A stretch of DNA of 21,043 nucleotides, taken from JBMYQA01 sp049600855 (GTDB taxonomy: Bacteria > Bacteroidota > Bacteroidia > Cytophagales > Flammeovirgaceae). The translations under genes and the position numbers were made by a program. Under the pieces are notes generated by a model that did no database searches, was not told where the DNA came from, and worked only from the letters and a program-made list of their open reading frames with translations. Shown here in pieces: positions 12,701-16,499 of the stretch (position 1 is its first letter; every line of letters begins with the position of its first letter). The stretch is from the NCBI GenBank assembly GCA_049600855.1, contig JBMYQA010000084.1:1-21043 (forward strand), written 5' to 3'.

Positions 12701-15161
12701 GGATATTTCCCCAGTTATCAATGCTCAATAGCTTATCGCGAAGGGAGGTATTGTTCGAACTCTGAATGGCGGGGAAAGTTCCTGAAATGCTCACGGAATA
12801 ATTCCCTGCATTGGCATAGGTATGTGTCGCATTTCCTGTAAGGCCAGTTTCCAAAGGACTTCCATCCCCCCAATTGATGGTATAATTATAAGTAAGCGAT
12901 GAATTGGTGGGAATGGTAATGGTTTCTCCTGCGCTGCTGGTTTGCCAGGTCATGACGAAATCATCTGTAGAAACCGTCTTAACGTTCCACACATCTGTTA
13001 CTTTGAAATGATCTCGAATTAATTCAAGAGTATAGTCACCAGAAGTAGTAATAGACTCATTTAGGGTATCGTCTGTGGAAATTGTAGCGCCAAAAGGATT
13101 TTTCCACTCTTTAGCAAACCACTTGGCTCCGTTAAAATTTGGAATGCTGTCTAACTCATCAAGCACTTGTACATCTGGCTCAATCGCAGTTCCATGATTT
13201 CCTTTACCACTGTAGTCCGTAATAATGGTATTGTCTACCCCACAATCCGCCACGCGCATGGGATAATACCCAATTAAATTACTGTATTTTGGATGTGTTG
13301 GCTCAATGGCTGCTTGTATCATTAAAGCAATCTCTGCGGAATCGAGCACCTCATTCCAAAAAGAAACCTCTGTAAGCGTACCATCTAAAGTATTGCCAAC
13401 AGATAAGCCACTATCAAACTCCTGCCCAATAGACACACGGCTAACCGTACTTACGGTTTGACTATTGGTAAAAGTACGAACAGGAACTCCATCTACATAA
13501 ATGATTGTTTCATTTGTCGCTTCATCGTAAGTGTATCCCACATGATGCCATTCGCCATCGGTCACTGCTACCCCACTACTTCGCGCTGTTCCTCCATCAA
13601 ATACTTGTATCTCTTCATTGGTACCAACTTGAAGATTACTAATATTCCCTCCACTAGAGGTATTTATTCCCACAATCATTTGGGGAGAGCCCGACACTTT
13701 GGTTGATTTTTTTAACCAAGCAAATACAGATCGGTTGGTTCCTGCCATATGATCCGCAACATCATTTACCGCAATCCATTCAAAATTCCCATCACCTCGT
13801 ATGTACTTCGAGATAGATACCAAATTGGTATAAGGAATTTTTTCTAAAGTAGCTCCTGAAAATATGGTATCATTCGTTAAGCTATCTTGTGTATATTCTG
13901 AATAGATGACATTGAGTTGAATGGAGTAAATGCTATCGCTTCCGGCCAGCACTACGGTGTCTAAATAACACCCTGATTCTGTCAATACATTTCCTGACGG
14001 AGCGGTGTAAAAACCGTCACAACTTGAGGCGGTAATGCTTTCGCATAAATATCCAGGAGGGCAGGTAAACTCGCTGTAAGCTAAAAAGTGCCCAGTAAAT
14101 TGTCCGCCCACATATATCGTGGTGGTACTCGGATGGATGGCCAACGGACTGCCATCTATGTTAGGAGTCCATGATGGGTCAGCAGCACCGTCTGTATTAT
14201 TGAGGCGAGCCAAATAAGATTGGCTTATTCCTCCGATATTCCTAAAAGCACCACCTACTAAAATCTCGTCCCCTAAAATGGCAATGGCATTTACATTTCG
14301 ATTTGCATTCGGGTCCCAAGCTGCATCTAATGCAGCATTACTGGTACTTACCCGAACCAAATTGGGGATTTCTACGCCTCTTGCTTCGTCAAAGTTTCCG
14401 CCAATGTATAAATCTGATCCATCCACTGCGAGTGTTTGTACCCGAACAATGCCACCATCGTCTAGTTGTGCATTCCAAGATGTAGGACTTCCTGTAGTCA
14501 AGTTTAATTTGGCTACCCCTTCTCGTGTACTTGAATTCACGCTAGTGAATATTCCTCCAATAAATATATTTGATCCTGAAATGACCATATCGACAACTCC
14601 TCCTCCAACGATGTCTGGTCTCCAGCTTGGGTCTACGGTATCGTCAGTAGTAGAAAACTTAGCCGCCCGTCTACGATCAACTGAGCCATTCACTTCTTCA
14701 AAAACACCACCCACGTACAGGTCTGTTCCAGAAAGTGCAAGTGAAGTTACATCACCATCAATATCAGGTTGCCAATTTGGATCTGGTGTGCCATCGGTAT
14801 CATTGAGTTTGACAAGATGTCTGTAATCCGAGGAACCATTTACGGTATTAAATGCTCCTCCCACAAAAATATCAGCACCTGAAATGACAATATCCCACAC
14901 ATTGCCACTCATGTTAGGAGTCCAATTTTCGTCAGGTTCGCCAGAGGTCGTTTTAAATCGGCAGATTCGATTGAAGCTCATACCATTTACTTGAGTGAAA
15001 TCACCACCGATGTAGGTATAATCGCCATGTTCTACAATAACACGCACATTCCCGTTCACGCTCGGGCTACAAGGATGCAGTTCTTGTGCGTGTAATGGAA
15101 CACTAAATAATACAAATAGCCAAGAAAAATAGATTAGAAACTTTTGTAAAGGAACTTTCAT
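447..15161 (-). CDS. Giant T9SS-secreted BspA-like leucine-rich-repeat/PKD surface protein (4904 aa)
   Basis: One uninterrupted frame encodes 4904 residues, starting at ATG (15161) and ending at TAG (447-449). Residues 1-26 are a signal peptide with a hydrophobic core ending at HAQ. Residues about 30-355 carry seven (Y/F/L)xGGxF motifs, suggesting a beta-propeller. Residues about 460-620 are LamG-like. Residues 735-4820 form eleven tandem blocks, each a PKD domain (FITTW...WGDG...ATHTY) followed by 3 to 10 BspA/DUF285 modules of the form MFxxAxxFNQDIxxWNVSxVTxM. Residues 4821-4904 are a T9SS type A sorting domain. By family knowledge such proteins cross the outer membrane through the T9SS and act on the cell surface or in the medium, typically in adhesion; the ligand is unknown. 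The length is far above the usual few hundred to about 2000 residues for this family. No Shine-Dalgarno sequence precedes the start, which is normal for Bacteroidota. The upstream region carries a box array that may be read by the neighbouring LytTR regulator. I see no frameshift or in-frame stop. Confidence 0.95.
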   Translation of the reverse strand: MKVPLQKFLIYFSWLFVLFSVPLHAQELHPCSPSVNGNVRVIVEHGDYTYIGGDFTQVNGMSFNRICRFKTTSGEPDENWTPNMSGNVWDIVISGADIFVGGAFNTVNGSSDYRHLVKLNDTDGTPDPNWQPDIDGDVTSLALSGTDLYVGGVFEEVNGSVDRRRAAKFSTTDDTVDPSWRPDIVGGGVVDMVISGSNIFIGGIFTSVNSSTREGVAKLNLTTGSPTSWNAQLDDGGIVRVQTLAVDGSDLYIGGNFDEARGVEIPNLVRVSTSNAALDAAWDPNANRNVNAIAILGDEILVGGAFRNIGGISQSYLARLNNTDGAADPSWTPNIDGSPLAIHPSTTTIYVGGQFTGHFLAYSEFTCPPGYLCESITASSCDGFYTAPSGNVLTESGCYLDTVVLAGSDSIYSIQLNVIYSEYTQDSLTNDTIFSGATLEKIPYTNLVSISKYIRGDGNFEWIAVNDVADHMAGTNRSVFAWLKKSTKVSGSPQMIVGINTSSGGNISNLQVGTNEEIQVFDGGTARSSGVAVTDGEWHHVGYTYDEATNETIIYVDGVPVRTFTNSQTVSTVSRVSIGQEFDSGLSVGNTLDGTLTEVSFWNEVLDSAEIALMIQAAIEPTHPKYSNLIGYYPMRVADCGVDNTIITDYSGKGNHGTAIEPDVQVLDELDSIPNFNGAKWFAKEWKNPFGATISTDDTLNESITTSGDYTLELIRDHFKVTDVWNVKTVSTDDFVMTWQTSSAGETITIPTNSSLTYNYTINWGDGSPLETGLTGNATHTYANAGNYSVSISGTFPAIQSSNNTSLRDKLLSIDNWGNIQWASFENAFYGCSNLVINASDAPDLSGVTSMKRMFRGAASMNANLNAWDVSTITDMSELFWGATVFNQPIGSWNVSNVTDLNGIFAEATAFDQDISTWDVSKVTDLSAAFSGASAFDQDISGWNVSQVTDMNALFQNATSFSQNINAWDVSKVTDFSFLFDGIATYDQPLTNWNTSAAITMEAMFRGATAFDQNISTWDMSNVHVIARMFEDASTFNQDISGWNMSNIRASNSTFKNASAFNQPIGSWDMSQDTIAESMFENATAFDQDLGAWDLGNVLAAHHMLSNSGLSIANYDNTLTGWASKTLQANVTLGADGLKYCNATLARQSIIDNFTWNIQGDTEDCDGLFFITTWTVTGSDLDITIPTEGTGYNYDVDWGDGSSNTGQTGDATHTYATAGTYTVKISGSFPRIYFDNNNAIKLKISTVKEWGDNAWTTMENAFSGCVNLSITATDAPNLSAATSLKNMFSGARTMNSPIGHWNVSTITDMEGLFAFDSLFNQDLSAWDVSNVTTMKSMFQNARFFQQDISGWNVSKVTDMSSMLRFCFDFDHSLANWDIRQVTAMDNMLDYTGLSLANYDNTLIGWAAQTVQNSVTLGAQNLAYCDAVTARNTLTSTYSWVINNDQFDCSENAFITTWQTTSANESITIPTEGSGYNYTIDWGDGTIEGGQTGDATHTYAAAGNYQVEIIGDFPRIYFNNGGDKGKIISIDQWGNIAWSTMENAFQGCSNLTYNATDAPDLTQVTNMRNMFGSCFDFNGAIGNWDVSQVLNMAGLFINASVFNQDISAWNTSLVTDMSFMFSGANAFNQDLSGWNVSQVMDMKSMFTRASVFNQDITGWNVSQVTDMNGMFFEASLFNQALNDWDVSQVTNMAGMFSNATAFNQDLNDWNVSQVEVMTSMFQGATQFNGAISDWDVSKVEFMLSMFNNASSFNQDIGNWNVSEVVMMAAMFSGASAFDQNLGNWNVRKVGIMSNMLDNSGLSTSNYDATLMGWSALNLTNNVILGADGLTYCLGADARQDLLNSENWTITGDSQDCESVSFITTWTVEAGGLSITIPTSSGAGLVNLYDYDVVWGDGNSSTGETGPATHTYAQPGTYEVQIIGDFPAIFFNDAGDKDKIQSIEQWGEVAWMGFTSAFKGCSNLTYNATDAPKLTSGIAMNSMFEGATSFNGNLNNWDVSDAFVMNRMFAGATSFNGDIGDWNVSGVVQFQNMFDGATAFNQNLGNWNVELAATMDDMFSNTGLSTVNYDNTLIGWSTQSLKSNVSLGAVGINYCNAEDERQAIIDNFNWTITDEGTDCELAAFITTWEVTASDLSITIPTRGSGYNYTVDWGDGTTSTGQTGNATHTYSSAGQYEVKILGDFPRIYFDHTGDKDKIISIDQWGGMRWTSMEKAFSGCTNLTYTATDAPDLSRVTNMSWMFYRAEAFNGNLNNWDVSNVTHMHVLFNGAKSFNGDVSSWDVSQVKNMTNTFGLAEAFNQDVSGWNVSNVVLMNLMFANTPAFNQDLSGWNVSNVISMSGMFQNASAFNYPIGNWNVSNVENMQGMFTGAAAFNQDLSNWNVSKVTNMNSMFNRAAVFNQDISGWDVSNVENMTAMFARATAFNQDISGWNVSKVTSMSDMFIGAPTFNQDLGSWDVSQVSNMSLMLSGSGLSVVNYDNTLIGWASQTLQNGLNLGASLLKYCNGATARQSIIDNFGWNITGDALDCDALFFVTTWTVDAGDLSVTIPTVGTGYNYDVDWGDGSNSTGETGDATHTYAAAGTYTIKIFGDFPRIYFDNAGDKNKIQTIEQWGAIEWTSMTGAFDGCENLTYNATDIPDLSRVTSLSRMFARTTNFNGAIGNWDVSTIENLSSTFANTSAFNQDISNWDVSNVKSLQATFSRAFAFNRDVGNWNVSQVTNMNGTFAFAREFNQDIGNWNVSQVTNMVAAFNRAEQFNQDLGAWDISAVTSMLNMLNSTGLSDENYDNTLIGWARLDAGETQIPTDITLGAGGLRYCAATFEHIALTDPNQFNWTISGDTRSCDDREFITTWQTTTANESITIPTRVDSTYGYVVDWGDGTLTAETGDATHTYATAGIHTVKIIGLFPTIRFGNTNGLSDANREKILTIEQWGTNEWTSMDASFTNCINLTLNATDVPDLSRVVGMRGIFQNATSFNGAIGNWDVSNITMMENAFLGATTFNQDLNNWDVSKVTDMTAMFAHTDAFNGAIGNWDVSNVTGMDRMFDEALAFNQDLNNWNVGQVNNMSAMFRKAAAFNGAIGNWDVGNVHTMSHMFQEATSFNQPIGNWNTAMLNNMKSLFQDATSFNQDLGGWDMSHIRFIQHVFEGATAFDQSLASWDISNVIRMDNMLDNCGLSQENYDATLMGWASLDAGEMQVPTDVTLGAKNLTYCAGLVARISLIQEFNWTINEDIIDCAGKEFITTWQTTSGNENIIIPTHPDSTYSYLVDWGDNTAATIETDNATHTYVNPGTYTVKVVGLFPMISFGNNTTGSAFATNAEKIQTIEQWGTNKWSSMKVAFSGCTNLTYQATDLPDLSQVSDMSGMFQNATAFNGAIGNWDVSNVTNMTSTFLGTEAFDQDLNSWDVSQVTDMTSMFKETVAFNGAIGNWNVANVTDMTQMFNEAAAFNQDLNAWNVSQVKNMSNMFKATTAFDGAIGNWDVSQVTNMSAMFQQAAAFNQPIGNWNTASLNNVIAMFQQAASFNQNLDGWDVTKILFMQRVFEEASAFDQSLGSWDISNVLNMTDMLDNCGMSTDSYDSTLIGWATLDAGAGETQIRSNVALDAVNLKYCLGVIAHQELINQFNWTINGDARDCGNREFIMTIEPASSSNTITIPTHPDSTYNYIVDWGDDTEVIEAFTGNASHNYGNAIPRTVKIIGDFPQIYFNFSSRARNLLRVEQWGTNEWTSMERAFAGCSNLNITATDIPDLSQTISMSRMFASATNFNNNIDSWNVSNVKDMSLMFSVSKFNQPLGNWNVSSVENMSGMFFNTDFNQDISTWNVSKVTNMNRMFQTSPFNQDISNWDVSKVTDMSSMFAGSNAFNQPIGTWNVSSVINMGAMFASSNQFNQNINNWDVSNVTDMISMFSDASAFNQPLTNWNVSNVKDMRDMFSRNTVFDQDLNGWDVSNVELLDFIFSFSTYNRPLDQWNVSKVTSMAYMFVNATDFDQNLGTWNITSVEDMTGMFENVGLSIANYDSTLVGWGRQPVKNDVVLGATGLMYCIGAAERQNLTDDFNWTINGDTRNCEDREFVTTWTTTSANESITIPTTGTGYNYAVDWGDGEIESGYAGDATYTFTSPGTYEVRIIGDFPRIYFNNGGDATKIQSIDQWGEMEWTSMQAAFRGCRNLTYTATDVPDLSNVTDMSSMFRDARSLNVDLNNWDVSNVTNMNAAFRNAIVFNGQIGNWDVSNVTNINDMFRGAQVFNQDISNWNVSNLIDMQKTFQLARAFNQDISSWNISKVTNMRFAFSAATSFNQDLSTWDVSNVTDMNGLFHSATSFNQDLSAWDVSQVMNMADLFQLATAFDQNLGSWNISRVTRADRMLNSSGLSTANYDSTLIGWSKLNLESSVDFGASTLTFCLAETERQQIIDHFNWTITDAGANCPFITTWETTTANESITIPTTGTGYDYSIDWGDGSSDTGQTGDATHTYATAGTYEVKILGDFPRIYFNNSGDKEKIKTIELWGDLSWTSMENAFYGCLNLTDSATDNPNLSGVSNLSQMFRGDSLYNGDIGDWDISNVTNISGMFYNTDSFNQDISAWEVGNVTDMSNAFRDTRSFDQDLSTWDVSSVTNMNNMFRDALRFDQDISTWEVSNVTDMGEMFRNANFFNQDISSWNVSSVTDMNNMFNEAGLFNQDISTWDISSVTDLHGMFQSAFNFNQDISSWNVSGITDMSNLFHTATTFDQDLSAWNVSGVTNMSGMFQSATAFNQSLGSWDVSNVTDMTNMLTSSGIFIDNYDATLIGWSALSLQNNVTLDAIGLKYCNSATERANIISNFNWTINDDGEDCITLGIEDLEAIGVTVFAAEKTVFIKFDQQSLAQSHIAIYDVMGKVVFQTDNERELELRIQTDEPTGVYIVKIQNKKGSASKRVILK
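702..12959 (-). repeat. Eleven tandem PKD + BspA/DUF285 blocks (about 82 modules of roughly 69 bp)
   Basis: Each block opens with a PKD-like domain (FITTW, ITIPT, VDWGDG, TGDATHTY, then FPRIYFNN and IEQWG). It continues through F.GCxNLTYxATDxPDLS into a run of LRR modules, and closes with SGLSxxNYDxTLIGW...YC...FNWTIxGDxxDC. Block starts on the plus strand are 12959, 11654, 10805, 9584, 8798, 7577, 6635, 5459, 4268, 2978 and 1916. Their lengths are 435, 283, 407, 262, 407, 314, 392, 397, 430, 354 and 405 residues. By hand I count 10, 4, 9, 3, 9, 5, 8, 8, 10, 7 and 9 modules. Most modules are 23 residues, giving a 69-bp DNA period; several in block 9 are 22. Blocks differ mainly in module number, as expected from unequal exchange or slippage in whole modules. 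Confidence 0.93.
13302..13784 (-). other. LamG/concanavalin-A-like domain of the giant protein
   Basis: Residues about 460-620 contain RSVFAWLK, VTDGEWHHVGYTYD, TIIYVDGVPVRTF, VSIGQEFDSG and LDGTLTEVSFWNEVLDSAEI. This is the usual order of strands in LamG-like jelly-roll domains. In the family these bind carbohydrate or protein ligands. The domain lies between the propeller and the first PKD/BspA block. Its boundaries are approximate. Confidence 0.85.
14097..15074 (-). other. Seven-motif propeller-like N-terminal region of the giant protein
   Basis: Residues about 30-355 hold seven regularly spaced motifs: YIGGDF, FVGGAF, YVGGVF, FIGGIF, YIGGNF, LVGGAF and YVGGQF. Most are followed by a VNG-like turn and a DPxWxPxIxG strand. 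This resembles the delta-60/DUF5122 beta-propeller repeats common in secreted bacterial proteins. Seven repeats fit a seven-bladed propeller, but the fold is inferred. Confidence 0.75.
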
Positions 15162-15327
15162 GCTTAAATGAGGTTTAATATGAGTTTATTTCATAGGAAT
15201 GTTTGAATTATCACTTAATTCAAGCGCTATAAAATCCAAAAAGTGAGTTGATTACAATAAATTTTAAAATACAGATATACAGGGCACTATTCAAGATTTT
15301 TTTGTGAATAGATGTAATTCGATCTAA

Positions 15328-15362
15328 CAAACATGTAGTAGATAGACTGCTTTCTAATCAAA
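15328..15362 (-). promoter_or_regulatory. Weak Bacteroidota-type promoter candidate for the giant gene
   Basis: Read on the minus strand, TTTG at 15362-15359 could serve as the -33 element and CATGTTTG at 15335-15328 as a one-mismatch form of the -7 element TAnnTTTG. The spacing between them is 23 nt, somewhat longer than the usual 19-21. It would give a leader of roughly 160 nt before the ATG at 15161 and would place the three-box array just upstream, where an activator could act. The match is imperfect. Confidence 0.2.
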
Positions 15363-15394
15363 TATGAGTAAGAAAATACGGTTGATCAATTTTA

Positions 15395-15446
15395 TGTTCT
15401 GAATGAAATCTAAGGTGTTCTGAATGGTTTGGAAACTGTTCTAAAC
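15395..15446 (+). promoter_or_regulatory. Array 1: three TGTTCT boxes at exact 21-bp pitch
   Basis: TGTTCTGAAT (15395-15404), TGTTCTGAAT (15416-15425) and TGTTCTAAAC (15437-15446) are 10-bp direct repeats starting exactly 21 bp apart, two turns of the DNA helix. The third box is also palindromic (CTGTT-CTA-AACAG). LytTR-domain regulators such as AgrA are known to bind direct repeats of about 9 bp separated by about 12 bp, which is the same pitch. A LytTR response-regulator gene lies next door. The array is 233 bp upstream of the giant gene's start codon, so it is a candidate operator for that gene. The box sequence fits the published LytTR consensus only at its GTT core. Confidence 0.6.
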
Positions 15447-15476
15447 AGAAAAGTTTTATTTTTAGATAAAGTATTA

Positions 15477-15563
15477 TAAGCAGGTGAGTAAAATGAATAC
15501 AGTATTTTTTCAGTTTCAAAATAATCTCTTAAAAATACCACATTCATTTTACTCACCTGCTTA
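15477..15563. repeat. 22-bp perfect inverted repeat with 43-nt centre
   Basis: The left arm (15477-15498, starting TAAGCAGGTGAG) is the exact reverse complement of the right arm (15542-15563, ending CTCACCTGCTTA). A further 8-bp stem inside, GTATTTTT (15502-15509) with AAAAATAC (15531-15538), extends the structure past a 3x3 internal loop. The left arm also matches 378-399 on the far side of the giant gene with one mismatch. It may be a small MITE-like or REP-like element, or a strong transcription barrier. No target-site duplication is visible. Confidence 0.8.
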
Positions 15564-15594
15564 AAAAAACGATACCCCAGTAAAGTACCGTTTT
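15563..15594 (-). terminator. Probable rho-independent terminator of the kinase/regulator operon
   Basis: On the minus strand AAAACGGTAC (15594-15585) pairs with GTATCGTTTT (15575-15566) across a 9-nt loop, with one G-U pair. The transcript continues into an uninterrupted run of seven T (15569-15563). On the plus strand the same stem has an A-C mismatch and only four T follow, so the orientation fits genes read right to left. It lies 165 bp past the response-regulator stop, so array 2 would fall inside the 3' untranslated part of that transcript. Confidence 0.6.
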
Positions 15595-15689
15595 AGTGAT
15601 CTAACCATTCGGAAATGTGCACTCGACTAGTGCATCATGCCGTTTTCTGACAACAAACTTTGGAGGAAAGCCGCCAGAAAACAAATGAA

Positions 15690-15741
15690 TGTTACAAAGC
15701 CTTGCGTAGGTGTTCTCAACAAGCTAAAATTTGTTCTAAAC
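15690..15741 (+). promoter_or_regulatory. Array 2: three TGTTCT-like boxes at exact 21-bp pitch
   Basis: TGTTACAAAG (15690-15699), TGTTCTCAAC (15711-15720) and TGTTCTAAAC (15732-15741) repeat array 1 in orientation, number and 21-bp pitch. The last box is identical to the last box of array 1, and the middle box of each array is preceded by AGG. The first box is the most diverged. The array ends 17 bp from the 3' end of the LytTR regulator gene. Such a repeated layout supports a binding site rather than chance, but which promoter it serves is unclear. Confidence 0.55.
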
Positions 15742-15758
15742 CAAAAGGGAGAAGGGCA

Positions 15759-16487
15759 TCATTCAATGGAAATTCGAGCCATCAAATCATCTCGATAGCT
15801 TTTGCCAATGGGAATTTTTTCATCTTGGATGAGAATATACATGGAGTTGATGGCCTCTAAATGATCGAGATTAATGGCATAGCTTCGGTGTGTGCGGTAA
15901 ATGTTTTCGGGCAAACGTTCGAGTAGTTTGGTTAGGCTCCCTCTGATCACAAACTTCTTCTGCTGAATGGTGATCAATTCGATGTACACATGTTCGCTTT
16001 TGAGGTAGGCGATATCTGAAAACTTTACTTTATAATACAGCTCTTTTTGCTTGACGAATAAGGCATTTTTAATGATTAAATCCTCTTTTTCTTCCGTTTC
16101 TTTTTGTTGGGTTTTACTAAAGTTGAATAGGGCAATTTCGATAGAGGTATATAAATCGGCCTTGTTAAAGGGCTTTACAAGGTAAGCATGCGGATTTACC
16201 TTTTTAGCACGTTCAACCGTGCGGGCATCTGCGTTAGAGGTCAGGAAGATAAATGGAATGTCAAACGCTTCCTTGATTTTCCAAGCCAAGTCAATGCCAT
16301 CCTTGCTGCCAGCCAGTTGAATATCTAAAATGGCTAAATCAGGTTGATCCGTTTTTAACAGCTCAAGTGCCTCTGTGTAATTAATCGCGGGTTCAAGTAC
16401 TTCGTAGCCCAAATCTTCCAACGTATCACAAATATCATCTGCAATAACCATTTCATCTTCTACTACTAAAATTTTTACCTTTCCCAT
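15759..16487 (-). CDS. LytTR-family two-component response regulator
   Basis: This 242-residue cytoplasmic DNA-binding protein has a CheY-like receiver (residues about 4-122) and a LytTR domain (about 141-240). In the receiver, E10/D11 form the acidic pocket, D55 in AILDIQL is the expected phosphorylation site, T83 follows FL, and K105 lies in LVKPF. The LytTR half shows IAYLKSEHVYIELIT, VIRGSLTKLLERLP and YRTHRSYAINLDHLEAI, which are standard for the family. It starts 12 bp after the stop of the histidine kinase gene on the same strand, so the two are almost certainly co-transcribed partners. LytTR regulators recognise spaced direct repeats, and two such arrays lie just downstream. The target genes are inferred, the nearest candidate being the giant surface-protein gene. 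Confidence 0.95.
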   Translation of the reverse strand: MGKVKILVVEDEMVIADDICDTLEDLGYEVLEPAINYTEALELLKTDQPDLAILDIQLAGSKDGIDLAWKIKEAFDIPFIFLTSNADARTVERAKKVNPHAYLVKPFNKADLYTSIEIALFNFSKTQQKETEEKEDLIIKNALFVKQKELYYKVKFSDIAYLKSEHVYIELITIQQKKFVIRGSLTKLLERLPENIYRTHRSYAINLDHLEAINSMYILIQDEKIPIGKSYRDDLMARISIE

Positions 16488-16499
16488 ACACCTAAATCG

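Larger units (their letters stand above)
15162..15758. other. 597-bp structured non-coding region upstream of the giant gene
   Basis: No convincing gene lies here; the only frames are short and have no recognisable product. From left to right it holds a weak promoter candidate (15328-15362), a three-box array (15395-15446), a 22-bp inverted repeat (15477-15563), a probable terminator (15563-15594), and a small hairpin with TGCACT (15618-15623) pairing to AGTGCA (15629-15634). A second three-box array (15690-15741) ends 17 bp before the 3' end of the response-regulator gene. The stretch nearest the giant gene (15162-15327) is AT-rich with nothing I can name. Confidence 0.7.

Noticed and set aside
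702..12959. Regular 69-bp periodicity resembling a CRISPR or minisatellite array
   Set aside because: The units are diverged coding modules in one open frame with no constant repeat/variable spacer structure and no cas genes nearby.
637..14826. Many plus-strand frames of 60-180 codons opposite the giant gene, several with periodic HIxxIP motifs
   Set aside because: They are antisense shadows of the 69-bp repeat; their own periodicity comes from the coding repeat, and none resembles a known protein.
15660..15860. 66-codon plus-strand frame overlapping the regulator's 3' end
   Set aside because: It runs through array 2 and antisense to the LytTR domain, with no recognisable product.
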